64,000 nucleotides of DNA from Agrobacterium tumefaciens (GCF_013318015.2 NZ_CP115842.1:682001-746000), one strand, 5' to 3'. Counted from the first letter of the stretch, positions 9,006 through 17,730 are shown. A program made the numbers and translations. The notes: a model not told the origin generated them from the sequence alone.

Positions 9006-10346
9006 TTATGCGATCGCCTTGCTGGAACCGCTTTCAGCGTGGGAATAGATGCTGTCCTTGAAAGGCAGGCCGAGATGCTCACGCAGCGTTCTGCCTTCCA
9101 GATGCGGTTCGAAATATCCGCGCCGTTGCAGCACCGGTATGACGAGGCGGATGAAATCATCCAGCCCTTCGGCAATCACCGGGAAGCCCAGAATGAAACC
9201 GTCGGCCGCATCGTGCTCAACCCAGCGGATGATCTCGTCCGCCACCTTGTCCGGAGTTCCGATGAAACCTTCGCGCGGGGTCGCCGCCTCCAGCGCCGCT
9301 TCGCGCAACGTCTGGCTCTTTTCCTTCGCACGGCGCTTGATGCGGTCGGTCGTCGAACGGAAGCTGTTCTTGCCGATCTCGCCAAGTTCGGGGAAAGGCT
9401 CATCCAGCGGATAGACACTGAAGTCGTGGTGGTCGAAGAAACGGCCGAGATAGGCGAGCGCATCCTCGATGGTGATGAGGTTGCGGATGATGTCGTATTT
9501 CGCTTCCGCCTCCTCCTGCGTTTCGCCCACAATCGGCCCGATGCCAGGGAAAATCTTCACGTCGGCTGCGGATCTGCCCTGCGCGACAGCACTCTGCTTC
9601 ACGCGCTTGAGGAATGTCTGGTTTTCCTCGAGCGACGCAGAATTAGTAAAAACGGCGTCGGCATGTTTACCCGCAAGCCCTATACCGGCATCCGAAGAAC
9701 CCGCCTGGAAAATCACCGGCTGCCCCTGCGGCGAACGCTGGATGTTCAGCGGGCCTTCCACCTGGAAGAAGCGACCCTTGTGGCCGAGCGTGTGGAGTTT
9801 TTGCCTGTCGAAGAACTGTCCCGTCTCGCGGTTACGCACGAAGGCATCGTCGTCCCAGCTGTCCCACAGGCCCTTGATCACCTCCAGATATTCATCGGCG
9901 ATCTCGTAACGCAGCGCATGTTCGGGATGGTTGCGGCTGTAGTTCTTCGCCGTACCTTCGAGTGGCGTCGTCACTGCATTCCAGCCGGCCCTGCCACCGC
10001 TCAGAAGATCGAGCGAGGCGAACTGGCGCGCGATGGTGAAGGGCTCGCTGTAGGAGGTCGAAACCGTGCCGGCAAGACCGATCTTCGAGGTGACGGAGGC
10101 GAGCGCCGAAAGGATGGTCAAAGGCTCGAACCGGTTGAGGAAATGCGGAATGGACTTGTCGTTGATGTAAAGCCCGTCGGCAACGAAGGCGAAGGCGATG
10201 CCGGCGGCTTCTGCCTTCAGCGCGTTCTTCCTGAAGAAATCGAAGTTGACGCTGGCATCAACAGGGCTTTTCGGGTGCCGCCAGGCGTTCATGTGCCCGC
10301 CGGGGCCCTGGAGCATAATGCCGAAATGGATTGTCTTTTTCGTCAT
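9006..10346 (-). CDS. LLM-class FMN-dependent monooxygenase, NtaA/SnaA/DszA family
   Basis: A 446-residue two-component flavin monooxygenase. It shows family blocks [10 protein letters not shown] near the N-terminus, [17 protein letters not shown] (phosphate/flavin loop region), [18 protein letters not shown], and a C-terminal [26 protein letters not shown]. These match DszA, NtaA and Bacillus YxeK/CmoJ. It needs FMNH2 from a separate reductase and typically cleaves C-S or C-N bonds. I chose the start at 10346, which has AGGAGG eight bases upstream. It lies 23 bases from the preceding LLM gene and is followed by the M20 and GNAT genes. That suggests oxidative C-S cleavage of an N-acetylated S-substituted cysteine. 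Confidence 0.92.
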   Translation of the reverse strand: MTKKTIHFGIMLQGPGGHMNAWRHPKSPVDASVNFDFFRKNALKAEAAGIAFAFVADGLYINDKSIPHFLNRFEPLTILSALASVTSKIGLAGTVSTSYSEPFTIARQFASLDLLSGGRAGWNAVTTPLEGTAKNYSRNHPEHALRYEIADEYLEVIKGLWDSWDDDAFVRNRETGQFFDRQKLHTLGHKGRFFQVEGPLNIQRSPQGQPVIFQAGSSDAGIGLAGKHADAVFTNSASLEENQTFLKRVKQSAVAQGRSAADVKIFPGIGPIVGETQEEAEAKYDIIRNLITIEDALAYLGRFFDHHDFSVYPLDEPFPELGEIGKNSFRSTTDRIKRRAKEKSQTLREAALEAATPREGFIGTPDKVADEIIRWVEHDAADGFILGFPVIAEGLDDFIRLVIPVLQRRGYFEPHLEGRTLREHLGLPFKDSIYSHAESGSSKAIA

Positions 10347-10369
10347 GTCATTTCCTCCTGAGGACAAGT

Positions 10370-11371
10370 TCACGCGGCCCTGGAAAGGCGGTGTGTGGCC
10401 AGCAATTCGATCGAGGCGAGCCTCTGATCGGCCCCCACATGCGGCGGCTCCACGATGAATTCCTCGATACCGTGCTCATCGGAAAGCGCGCGCAGCGCCT
10501 TGTGAATATCGTCCGGCCCGCCATGCAGGACGTTGGGCTTACGCTCCTCGATGCGATAATCGGTATCGCCGGACTGGCGGGCGAATTCTTCCGCCTGTTC
10601 ACGGCGGCCAAGGTTGAACGCCTTGCCGTCGCTGAGGAACACCCGGTAGATGCGCTGACCTTCCACCTGCCGCGCCGCATGGTCGGGATCACTGGCGGCA
10701 AAGACGGAGAGGGCAAGGATCGGCGCCCTTCCGCCGCTCTCCTCACGGAAAGCCGAGAGGCTGCTGCGAAGAACCTCCGGATCACCATTGAGGTGGCCGG
10801 CAAAGACGAAATTCCATCCTTTGGAAGCTGCAAGCCTTGCGCTTTCCGGGCTGGCACCGAGCAGAAACCGTTCCACCGCAACCGGCGGCACCGGTGTTGC
10901 CTGCAACCCGGCCTGCGCATGCCCCTTCGGCGCGGCACCGGAGAGAAATGTGGTAAGCTCACCAAAAGCCGTTTCGAAATCCGGCTTGCGAGCGGGATCA
11001 TAGGCCTGCTGTAGGGCAGACGTCGCAAGCGGCAGCCCGCCCGGTGTCTTGCCGACGCCGAGATCGACCCGACCGGGGGCAAGCGACGACAGCACGTTGA
11101 AAACCTCGGCGACCTTGTAGGGGCTGTAATGCTGCAGCATCACGCCGCCCGAGCCGACGCGGATACGAGAGGTCTTCGCCAGAATCCATGCAACCAGCGC
11201 TTCCGGCGCGGAACCGGCAAGCTCCGGCGAATTGTGATGTTCTGCCACCCAGAATCGGCGATAGCCCAGTTCTTCGGCGCGTTTGGCGAGATTGATCGTG
11301 TCGCGGAACGCGCTTGCCGCGTTCTCACCCGTTGGAACAGGGCTCTTGTCCAGCAAACTGAGAGTATACAT
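10370..11371 (-). CDS. LLM-class flavin-dependent oxidoreductase, MsnO8/CmoO-like
   Basis: A 333-residue luciferase-like protein and the first gene of the operon. Family blocks are [40 protein letters not shown] and [14 protein letters not shown]. These are typical of the MsnO8 group, which includes Bacillus YtmO/CmoO from the S-alkylcysteine locus. The start at 11371 is set by GAGG about six bases upstream; an ATG immediately before it is too close to that site. It probably uses FMNH2 and oxygen on an organosulfur substrate, working with the neighbouring DszA-type enzyme. Confidence 0.9.
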   Translation of the reverse strand: MYTLSLLDKSPVPTGENAASAFRDTINLAKRAEELGYRRFWVAEHHNSPELAGSAPEALVAWILAKTSRIRVGSGGVMLQHYSPYKVAEVFNVLSSLAPGRVDLGVGKTPGGLPLATSALQQAYDPARKPDFETAFGELTTFLSGAAPKGHAQAGLQATPVPPVAVERFLLGASPESARLAASKGWNFVFAGHLNGDPEVLRSSLSAFREESGGRAPILALSVFAASDPDHAARQVEGQRIYRVFLSDGKAFNLGRREQAEEFARQSGDTDYRIEERKPNVLHGGPDDIHKALRALSDEHGIEEFIVEPPHVGADQRLASIELLATHRLSRAA

Positions 11372-11678
11372 CATCACCTCGCATGTCTTTTGATGCATAC
11401 TTTGTCTACTGATTTTATATAGTAATAAAGGACGTTCGTTCCACGTTGCGACGCGATCAGAGAAAATATTGTTTCCCGCTATGGTTTCGGCAGGCGTCTT
11501 TGGCAAAGCAATCCGAAACGATGAGGAAACAGGGCGAAAAACGATGGTGTAAAGCCGCTTTGTGCATCGAGCCGGGACGAAACGGACTTGCGCGGGAATT
11601 CGGTAAAAACTACTTAGTAAGTTGAGAACACCATAACCCGGCACTCAGAAGGTGCTGGCCCTCTTTGCGGATCATGCG
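11372..11678. promoter_or_regulatory. Divergent promoter region, cysteine-conjugate operon/Rrf2 gene
   Basis: These 307 bases contain no gene. AT-rich TTTATATAGTAATAAAGG at 11414-11431 adjoins TTGTCTACTG at 11402-11411, an 8/10 match to the TAGTCNACTA element repeated in this island. Nearer the Rrf2 gene is a perfect 11-base palindrome ACTTAGTAAGT (11612-11622), about 57 bases before the start codon. It is a plausible Rrf2 operator. Confidence 0.5.
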
Positions 11679-12128
11679 ATGTTGACCAAAAAAGGCAAAT
11701 ACGGACTGAAGGCTCTTGTCGATCTGGCGCGGTTGCCCCAGGGCGAGACCGCCTTTGTGACCGAGATTGCAACCCGCAACAATATTCCGAAAAAATTTCT
11801 GGATACTATTCTTCTGGAACTGCGCAACAGCGGCATTCTGCGTTCCAAGAAGGGACCGAATGGCGGTTATTCGCTGTCGAAAATGCCATCGGAAATCATG
11901 ATCGGGCAGGTCATCCGAACGCTGGACGGGCCCTTGGCCCCCATCCGCTGTGCCAGCCGCACCGCTTTTGAAGCCTGCGACGACTGCGACGATCCCGAGA
12001 CCTGTCAGGTCAGGGTTTCGATGACGGACGTGCGGGACGCCATCGCAACAATCCTGGACAATATGACGCTCGCACAATTCGTGGCAAAAGGCGGACAAGA
12101 CGCGCAATTTATTCCGGCAGGCGAGTAA
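11679..12128 (+). CDS. Rrf2 family transcriptional regulator (CymR/IscR-like)
   Basis: A 149-residue protein with the Rrf2 winged helix: MLTKKGKYGLKALVDLA, then IATRNNIPKKFLDTILLELRNSGILRSKKGPNGGYSLSK, with the GGY wing at residues 62-64. Four cysteines lie at C91, C100, C103 and C109 in the loop where Fe-S-binding Rrf2 proteins keep three. A redox or Fe-S signal is therefore possible. The start at 11679 matches the family N-terminus; an upstream start at 11652 adds nine unlikely residues. It is divergent from the S-cysteine operon. In Bacillus the Rrf2 protein CymR represses the equivalent yxe and ytm genes, so a sulfur-status repressor is the natural inference. Confidence 0.9.
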   Translation: MLTKKGKYGLKALVDLARLPQGETAFVTEIATRNNIPKKFLDTILLELRNSGILRSKKGPNGGYSLSKMPSEIMIGQVIRTLDGPLAPIRCASRTAFEACDDCDDPETCQVRVSMTDVRDAIATILDNMTLAQFVAKGGQDAQFIPAGE

Positions 12129-12135
12129 GCGCCGT

Positions 12136-13080
12136 TTACTGCCGGCGCAGATCGTCTCCCAGGGTCGCAATCAGGCCGGATTCGCTTGCACCATCGATAA
12201 GGCCGAGACGGGCCATTAGAATTTCCAGCGTGATGGCATTGTTGCGGACAGAGCGAAAGGTCACGCTTTCCGCCCCCACCTGCGCCGCATCGATATTGGC
12301 CGCGAGGCGGGAAATCTGTGCCTTCAGCAATTCGATTGCGAGAAATATTTCGCCGATAAGGGGGCGCGCATCACCGTCCTCGGCCAATCTGTCAATCAGC
12401 AACGCTGAAAGCTCACGCTGTTTCTCACCCAGAGCCACGGCGGCCTTCAGAAGGGTGAAAACGGAGGCTGCCAGATTTCCAGCGCCCTGCGCAAGAAACG
12501 CGACCTGATCGGCGCGCAGCAGGCCGTCCCATGATGTATCCGGGCGATTGCGAAGAACAACGAGCACGGCCTGCCCTGCCGCGTTGACTGCCGGGACAAC
12601 GATCCAGTCTGCATCTGAGGTAACAGATCGGGCAATGTCAGCGGGCAGCCGCAAGCCATAGTCGTCGCCAGTCAACAGAACCGCCTGATCCACGCCGGCG
12701 TCAGATGAGGCAAGCGCAAAAGTCTCACCAAGATCGAGGCGGGCGAAGAGGGTTTTGCGCTGCTCTTCGCTACCGGCGTTCCTGATGAATTCGAGCGCCG
12801 TGAAGTGTTCGGCAAGCGCATGCGCCGCCTCCGCATCCGCCGCGGAAATAATCGAGAGAGCTTGCGAGAGAACGTCGTTTGTGATGTCCGCCCCGCCCAG
12901 ATCGTTTGGAACGGAGAGGGCGAGAAGGCCGGAACGGGCAATCCGCGCGTGGATTTGTGCGGCACTTTCCACCGCGCATTTTTCGGCAATCGTCCGGGCA
13001 ACGGTCAGTACATCCCCATCCGCGCCGAGACGCGGGGACACGAAACGAATTCTTTCGCCGAGCGGCGTGACAGATCCCAT
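12136..13080 (-). CDS. Short acyl-CoA dehydrogenase-fold protein (DszC/SfnB-like), reduced
   Basis: A 314-residue protein with the N-terminal helical half of the acyl-CoA dehydrogenase fold (IARSGLLALSVPNDLGGADITNDVLSQALSIISAADAEAAHALAEHF). Full DszC/SfnB members are near 400 residues; here the middle beta domain is shortened. The C-terminal FDR-WRN-RT-H-P block seen in the 27000-28238 protein is absent. The frame is intact, so it may be a divergent or accessory member rather than a pseudogene. The ATG at 13080 has GAGGGAG upstream. It follows the flavin reductase by 51 bases, which suggests a flavin-linked role in sulfur oxidation. The activity is uncertain. Confidence 0.75.
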   Translation of the reverse strand: MGSVTPLGERIRFVSPRLGADGDVLTVARTIAEKCAVESAAQIHARIARSGLLALSVPNDLGGADITNDVLSQALSIISAADAEAAHALAEHFTALEFIRNAGSEEQRKTLFARLDLGETFALASSDAGVDQAVLLTGDDYGLRLPADIARSVTSDADWIVVPAVNAAGQAVLVVLRNRPDTSWDGLLRADQVAFLAQGAGNLAASVFTLLKAAVALGEKQRELSALLIDRLAEDGDARPLIGEIFLAIELLKAQISRLAANIDAAQVGAESVTFRSVRNNAITLEILMARLGLIDGASESGLIATLGDDLRRQ

Positions 13081-13131
13081 GCTCAACTCCCTCAAAGAAT
13101 GACCCAGTGAAAGCGCCGGAAAGGCCGGAGC

Positions 13132-13677
13132 TCAGTCCAGCGAATGATAACGGCCGTTTTGATAGACCAGCGAGTGACCCGACCCGATGCGGATCGCCTC
13201 CACCTTGCCGATGATGATGACGTGGCTGTGGCGCTCGATCGCCTCCTCGATGGTGCAATCGATCGCGGCAACGGCGTCCTCGAGGATGGGCGCGCCGCTC
13301 GCCAGACGGGTCCATTCCGCGCCGCGATAACGGTCCACACCTTTCAGACCGCCAACACCGGCAAACTGGTTGGCGATGAACTGATGGTTCGGGCCGATAA
13401 TATTCACCGCCAGATGGCCGAAGCGCTGCACCACAGGCCATGTGGAGGAGGAGCGGTTGAGCGCAACCAGAATTCTTGGCGGATCGACCGACAGGGCTGT
13501 GGCGGATGTTACCGTAGCACCCGTGCGCGCATCACCCTCGCCCGCCGTAATGACACTGACACCGCCGCCCAGCGTCCTGAGCGCCGCCTTAAGGCTATCG
13601 GCATCCGGCGCCTTGCCAGAGACGGGATCGCGGAGATTGATGAATTGTTGATCCTTGGCCGCATATTGCAATGTCAT
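13132..13677 (-). CDS. Flavin reductase family protein (FMN reductase component)
   Basis: A 181-residue flavin reductase-like split-barrel protein. Conserved features are LRTLGGGVSVITA, GATVTSATALSVDPPRILVALN (the flavin-binding loop), FAVNII-like LAVNIIGPN and a C-terminal GRYHSLD. Such proteins (HpaC, DszD, MsuE-like) supply FMNH2 to two-component monooxygenases. It is the only recognisable flavin reductase near eight LLM enzymes and two or three DszC-like enzymes, so it may serve many of them. The start has AGGAGC upstream. A TTCCATA/TATGGAA inverted repeat lies about 70 bases before it, so it probably has its own promoter. Confidence 0.92.
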   Translation of the reverse strand: MTLQYAAKDQQFINLRDPVSGKAPDADSLKAALRTLGGGVSVITAGEGDARTGATVTSATALSVDPPRILVALNRSSSTWPVVQRFGHLAVNIIGPNHQFIANQFAGVGGLKGVDRYRGAEWTRLASGAPILEDAVAAIDCTIEEAIERHSHVIIIGKVEAIRIGSGHSLVYQNGRYHSLD

Positions 13678-13747
13678 CGATCGCTCCTGAAAACAGCTTG
13701 TTGCTCAATAGTTAGCAGCGGCGGCGGGGCGTGAAATAGACATCGTA

Positions 13748-13773
13748 TTCCATAATACTTATATTCTATGGAA
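13748..13773 (-). promoter_or_regulatory. TTCCATA-N12-TATGGAA operator candidate
   Basis: Perfect seven-base inverted arms lie at 13748-13754 and 13767-13773, in a strongly AT-rich patch 70 bases upstream of the flavin reductase start. Related TTCCATA sequences lie in other promoters of the island (15472, 16433, 21891). Confidence 0.55.
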
Positions 13774-13837
13774 ATAATGTTTTATATGCCGCTCTCCCGT
13801 GAACGCTCCGCCGAATGACGCCCATAGGAAAGGCTAA

Positions 13838-13865
13838 CCGGAAGACAGGGCCGCCTGCCTTCCGG
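13838..13865 (-). terminator. Hairpin after ssuD
   Basis: A composite stem pairs CCGGAAG (13838-13844) with CTTCCGG (13859-13865), with an inner CAGG/CCTG pair. It lies just after the ssuD stop and separates it from the flavin reductase promoter. No strong U-run is seen. Confidence 0.5.
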
Positions 13866-13872
13866 CGATTGA

Positions 13873-15042
13873 TCACGAGCCGGATACCAGCTTGACGTTA
13901 CCGCCGTGGCCGCCGCCGCCGAAAACCTGTTTTGTGCCGAAAGACGAACGGATCTGATTACGTGGCCCATCAAGCCCGATTTCCGGAAACAGCAATTCGG
14001 ATAGACGATAGGCTTCCTCCAGATGCGGATAGCCCGATGCGATGACGGTATCGATGCCCAGCGCCTGATACTCCCGCAGCCGTGCCGCAACTGTCTTCGG
14101 CGAACCCACCAGCGCGGTGCCGGCGCCAGAGCGGACAAGACCGATTCCCGCCCACAAGTTCGGAGAGACTTCAAGCTGGTCACGCCGGCCATTATGCAGC
14201 GCCCGCATCCTTGCCTGACCGACCGAATCCGACGCCTTTAAGAAGGCCTCCTGAGCGGAAGCGATGGTTTCGTCGGAAAGCTTGGAAATCAGTTTGTCCG
14301 CATCGGCCCAGGCCTCCTCATCGGTTTCGCGCACGATGAAATGCAGGCGAATGCCGAATGTCACTTCTCGCCCCTTTTTCGCTGCGGCGGCGCGAACCTT
14401 GGCGATTTTTTCCGCCACCTGTGCCGGCGGCTCACCCCAGGTCAGATACTTGTCGGTGATACCGGCCGAGAACTCGATCCCGGCATCGGAGGAGCCGCCG
14501 AAATAAAGGGGCGGACGCGGTTCCTGCACCGGTGGCAGGCCGAGCCTGGCACCCTGTGCCTTGATATATTTGCCGTCGAGATCTCCCTTGCCAGTTTCGA
14601 TCAACGAATTGAACACCTGGAAGAACTCGTCAGCGTGGTCGTAACGCTCGTCGTGCGGCAGGAAGATGCCATCACCAGCCAGCTCCTGCGCGCTGCCGCC
14701 AACGACGATGTTGAGAAGCAGCCGACCATGGGAAACACGGTCCAGCGTGGAGGCCAGCCGCGCATAATAGGCCGGCGAGGCAACGCCCGGACGGATGGCG
14801 ACGAGGAATTTCAGTTTCTCGGTATAGGCGGCGAGATTGGCCGCGAGGATGAAGGATTCCTCGCAGGCGACGCCGGTAGGAATAAGCACCCCGGAATAAC
14901 CGAGCCGATCCGCAGCCTGCGCTATTTCCCGAAAATAGCCGGGATCGGCGGGACGTGACAGATCGTCGGAGCCAAGATAGCTGCCGTCGCCTGAGGTGGG
15001 TATGAACCACAGAAAATCGAGTGGTTTGTCAGCTGTGCTCAT
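13873..15042 (-). CDS. ssuD: FMNH2-dependent alkanesulfonate monooxygenase
   Basis: A 389-residue protein that follows E. coli SsuD (381 residues, from memory) closely along its length: [15 protein letters not shown] at the start, [18 protein letters not shown] including the conserved cysteine, [21 protein letters not shown] and [17 protein letters not shown]. It cleaves the C-S bond of alkanesulfonates with FMNH2 and O2 to give an aldehyde and sulfite. The ATG at 15042 has AAAGGA upstream. No ssuABC importer adjoins it, so substrates probably arrive by another system or arise inside the cell. The C-terminus is Gly/His-rich ([11 protein letters not shown]). Confidence 0.95.
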   Translation of the reverse strand: MSTADKPLDFLWFIPTSGDGSYLGSDDLSRPADPGYFREIAQAADRLGYSGVLIPTGVACEESFILAANLAAYTEKLKFLVAIRPGVASPAYYARLASTLDRVSHGRLLLNIVVGGSAQELAGDGIFLPHDERYDHADEFFQVFNSLIETGKGDLDGKYIKAQGARLGLPPVQEPRPPLYFGGSSDAGIEFSAGITDKYLTWGEPPAQVAEKIAKVRAAAAKKGREVTFGIRLHFIVRETDEEAWADADKLISKLSDETIASAQEAFLKASDSVGQARMRALHNGRRDQLEVSPNLWAGIGLVRSGAGTALVGSPKTVAARLREYQALGIDTVIASGYPHLEEAYRLSELLFPEIGLDGPRNQIRSSFGTKQVFGGGGHGGNVKLVSGS

Positions 15043-15213
15043 CGACAGGTCCTTTGCAATCCGCCCATCGGGCAATTCGGCTGGGTACTAAAAGGGTAGC
15101 CAATTCCCCGCCGCGTTTAAGAAATTTTGTTCCAATTTCCGTGCCGCAAGGAGAGTTTATCTCCGCTGGGAAATGGGTCTGGGAAGCGAAAACAAACCTT
15201 TCGCCTCCCTGTG

Positions 15214-15411
15214 TCAGAGGACCGGATAAAGTCCGAGCATCGCAAAATTCATTTCGTAAATCTCTTCCCGCTCAAGGTCGAGATCGCTCTTTTCCCGCTT
15301 GATACGACCGGAATGATCCAGCGGCTGGAGACTGCCCTGATCAACCCCTCGCGGCCTACGCCTGGCCAGACCGAACAGATCGACAGTAAACGCATGAAGT
15401 CCCTGCGGCAT
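15214..15411 (-). CDS. Hypothetical small protein upstream of ssuD
   Basis: A 65-residue frame beginning MPQGLHAFTVDLFGLARRR, with AAAGGAGG placed seven bases before the ATG. That is as good as any ribosome site in the window. It is Arg-rich near the N-terminus and has an acidic middle (SDLDLEREEIYEMN). No cysteine, membrane segment or known domain is seen. It lies 60 bases downstream of the AT-rich element at 15472-15500 and 170 bases upstream of ssuD, in the same direction. It could be a leader peptide or small regulator of the ssuD transcript, or chance. Confidence 0.4.
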   Translation of the reverse strand: MPQGLHAFTVDLFGLARRRPRGVDQGSLQPLDHSGRIKREKSDLDLEREEIYEMNFAMLGLYPVL

Positions 15412-15471
15412 GTGCGCCTCCTTTGGTCAATTCGCTCTATCCTCCGGCGAGCGCCCAGATTGGTCAATATT

Positions 15472-15500
15472 TTCCATAAAATTACTATTCTATAATTGGC
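15472..15500 (-). promoter_or_regulatory. AT-rich TTCCATA-type element upstream of small ORF/ssuD
   Basis: TTCCATAAAATTACTATTCTATAATTGG shares TTCCATA and TTCTAT blocks with the element at 13748-13773, and CCATAAAATTA with 21893-21903. It lies about 60 bases upstream of the small frame at 15411. Confidence 0.45.
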
Positions 15501-15628
15501 GGATTGCCGGCAAACGTGGACTAAGGTTGCGGCAGCGGGAAAAATTCCGTTTCGAACCGCCAATAAAGGGGTCATCGCAATGGCACCGACACGATGGCCG
15601 CTGAAAGCACGGACTTGGGACGAAAAGA

Positions 15629-16246
15629 CTATAGAGCGCCGGCATCACCCTGCAGCAGCGCACCGTGCAGAACGGGTGATCCGCGCTTCCTCGATCTGCT
15701 GGCCTTGATTTCGGACGCCGCTTTCAGGCGTGCGAAAAGAGCATAGCCCTCGGACCACCGGCCGAAACCGGCGGCAATATTGATGTGTCCAACGGAGCCG
15801 AGATTGACGATATCGCTTCCCCAGTCAGCAGCGGTGCGGGCTAACTCGTCCGGGTTCATATAGGGGTCGTTCATGCTACCTACGACGAGACTGGGGAAGG
15901 TGAGCGGCGACCGAGGAAATGCGCCGAAGCGGACGATGCATGGATGCATTGCCTCCACTCTGTCGAGATGGGCGGGCGCCACCAGAAGCGCACCCCTGAT
16001 TTTGCTGGCCACGGGTCGTGTCGCCATATTGGCGACGAGCAGGCAACCCAGGCTGTGGGCGACAATATAGGCGCTTTCGGTTGCGGCGAGCGCCGCTTCC
16101 AGACGCTCAAGCCAGTATTCAAGAACCGGGCATTCCCAATTCTGCTGATCGACCAGCTGCGCCTCCGAATCTTCCAGCAGCCAGTGCCGCTGCCAATGCC
16201 CCTCATCCGAACCGTTGAGGCCGGGGACAATCAAGGTGGTACACAT
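15629..16246 (-). CDS. RBBP9/YdeN-type alpha/beta serine hydrolase
   Basis: A 205-residue small hydrolase. The N-terminus MCTTLIVPGLNGSDEGHW is typical of the RBBP9/YdeN family. The nucleophile is S65 in AHSLGC, the acid lies in GSMNDPYMN (about 122-130), and the histidine in GHINIAAGFG. The family hydrolyses small esters or thioesters, mostly uncharacterised. A GGAG site precedes the ATG. The basic C-terminal tail (KASRSRKRGS) is unusual. It is transcribed alone between ssuD-like genes, and its promoter contains a perfect TAGTCGACTA palindrome shared with other genes of the island. It may therefore belong to the same regulon. Confidence 0.85.
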   Translation of the reverse strand: MCTTLIVPGLNGSDEGHWQRHWLLEDSEAQLVDQQNWECPVLEYWLERLEAALAATESAYIVAHSLGCLLVANMATRPVASKIRGALLVAPAHLDRVEAMHPCIVRFGAFPRSPLTFPSLVVGSMNDPYMNPDELARTAADWGSDIVNLGSVGHINIAAGFGRWSEGYALFARLKAASEIKASRSRKRGSPVLHGALLQGDAGAL

Positions 16247-16301
16247 GCCTACTCCGTGGTTTGCGGGCGGGGTGTGCCAAGAATGGTGAATTTCGCAATT
16301 T

Positions 16302-16311
16302 TAGTCGACTA
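16302..16311. promoter_or_regulatory. TAGTCGACTA palindrome
   Basis: A perfect ten-base palindrome 56 bases upstream of the hydrolase start at 16246. Matching or near-matching TAGTCNACTA sites lie at 11402, 21902, 39029 and 41890, all in promoter regions of this island. Confidence 0.5.
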
Positions 16312-16427
16312 TTGCCTTGCTCAGCTTTTCCGAACTCGAGAAAAATCGATCCAGACAATTCCGTTGCGGCAAAAAATACGTTCTCGGCAGCAGCCTTGGC
16401 ACTGCGCATGTGGAATCATTGCCTAAA

Positions 16428-16447
16428 ATATTTTCCATAGAAAATAT
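16428..16447. promoter_or_regulatory. ATATTTTC-CATA-GAAAATAT palindromic operator candidate
   Basis: Perfect eight-base arms (16428-16435 and 16440-16447) surround CATA. A 24-base stretch starting at 16425 matches 39010-39033, upstream of the second DszB-like operon, at 20 positions. Confidence 0.55.
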
Positions 16448-16645
16448 GTTCTAATCGAGCAAACCGCGCGGAAAGCTTTTCCTCTGCCGCATTCCAAAAG
16501 AAACGCCGCTGCTTGGCCGTGCCGCCGCCGGTTTGTCATTCTCGCACTGTCGGAGACCTCAACCTCCCGAACCTCAAAATGGCAAATGCCGAGCCTCGGC
16601 ACGGCCATTCCACCGCGACATAAAGCGAAAATTCAGGCGGATAAT

Positions 16646-17716
16646 GTGAGCAGCACGAGCGAATTTCTCTGGTACATCCCCAATGACGTCAAACCCGGAC
16701 ATCGGGGCGACGCCGTCAGCGAAAACCACAACAGCCTCGATACTTTAACTACCCATGCCAGGGCGCTGGAAAACCATGGCTGGAAGGGCGCGTTGATCGG
16801 CACAGGCTGGGGGCGTCCGGATACCTTTACGGTTGCGGCGTCGCTTACCGCGCGTACCACCACTTTCGAGCCACTGATCGCTATCCGCCCCGGCTACTGG
16901 AAGCCGGCCAATCTCGCATCGGCCGCCGCCACGCTCGATCAGCTTTCTGGTGGCCGGGTACGAATCAATGTCGTTTCCGGCAGGGACGAGCTTGCGGCCT
17001 ATGGCGACGAAGAAGGCGATCAGGCGCAGCGTTATGCGCGCACGAAGGAGTTCATGCGGCTGGTGCGGCGGCTCTGGACTGAGGAAAACGTCACTTTCAA
17101 TGGCGACCATTTCCGGGTCAAGAACTCCACCGTCTCGCCGCGCATCAGCGAGAGTGCCGGCCGGCCACATCCCAAACTTTATTTCGGCGGCGCGTCCGAG
17201 GCCGCCGAACAGGTTGCCGCAACTGAAGCCGATGTCCAGCTCTTCTGGGGCGAACCGCTCGCCGGCGTGCGCGAAAGGATCGAACGTCTCAGACATTTCA
17301 GTGAGACCCTCGGCCGTGACCTGCCGCCGCTGCAATTCGGTCTGCGGATCACCACGCTAGTGCGCGAAACCGCGGCTGAGGCTTGGCGCGATGCGGAAGC
17401 AAAGGTGGCGGAGATGGCTGCGAACAATGGCGTGCGCTGGAACGATCATCTGCAAGGTGTCGCGGTCGGCCAGCGCCGCCTGCTGGATCTGCACACGCAG
17501 AGCGATGTGCTGGACGACAATCTTTATACCGCACCCGGCAAATTTGGCGGAGGCGGTGCCGCAACGACATGGCTCGTCGGTTCGGCGGAAGACGTCGCCG
17601 CGTCGCTGCGCAAATACCGCGCGCTTGGCATCACCCATTTCGTGCTTTCCGACACGCCCTATCTTCAGGAAATTGAACGGCAGGGCGACAAGCTGTTGCC
17701 GCTACTCCGGGACTGA
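16646..17716 (+). CDS. SsuD-type LLM FMN-dependent monooxygenase
   Basis: A 356-residue alkanesulfonate monooxygenase-like protein. It starts SSTSEFLWYIPNDVKPGHRGD and carries LDQLSGGRVRINVVSGRDELAAYGDEEGDQAQRYARTKEF, HPKLYFGGASEAAEQVAA and WLVGSAEDVAASLRKYRALGITHFVLSDTPYLQEIERQGDKLLP. The GTG at 16646 has AGGCGG five bases upstream, better than the ATG at 16586, which would add 20 atypical residues. It lacks the SsuD cysteine motif, so the substrate probably differs. It uses FMNH2 from a reductase elsewhere and stands alone, convergent with the DszC-like gene. Confidence 0.9.
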   Translation: MSSTSEFLWYIPNDVKPGHRGDAVSENHNSLDTLTTHARALENHGWKGALIGTGWGRPDTFTVAASLTARTTTFEPLIAIRPGYWKPANLASAAATLDQLSGGRVRINVVSGRDELAAYGDEEGDQAQRYARTKEFMRLVRRLWTEENVTFNGDHFRVKNSTVSPRISESAGRPHPKLYFGGASEAAEQVAATEADVQLFWGEPLAGVRERIERLRHFSETLGRDLPPLQFGLRITTLVRETAAEAWRDAEAKVAEMAANNGVRWNDHLQGVAVGQRRLLDLHTQSDVLDDNLYTAPGKFGGGGAATTWLVGSAEDVAASLRKYRALGITHFVLSDTPYLQEIERQGDKLLPLLRD

Positions 17717-17730
17717 TGCGGGCGGCGTCA

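Larger units (their letters stand above)
15043..15628. other. Intergenic region upstream of ssuD with a small-ORF candidate
   Basis: These 586 bases have no recognised gene. They contain a 65-codon open frame (15214-15411, minus strand) with a strong ribosome site, and an AT-rich TTCCATAAAATTACTATTC element at 15472-15490. Nothing else is apparent between the small frame and the ssuD start, or between 15500 and the end of the hydrolase gene. Confidence 0.5.
16247..16645. other. Divergent intergenic region, hydrolase/second SsuD-like gene
   Basis: These 399 bases have no convincing gene. They hold the TAGTCGACTA palindrome (16302-16311) nearer the hydrolase and the ATATTTTC-CATA-GAAAATAT palindrome (16428-16447) about 200 bases before the monooxygenase start. 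A 61-codon frame on the minus strand (16423-16608) overlaps the latter and is not supported. Confidence 0.5.

Noticed and set aside
16423..16608. A 61-codon frame on the minus strand between two sulfur genes
   Set aside because: It runs over the palindromic AT-rich element, has a mediocre ribosome site and no recognisable protein features.
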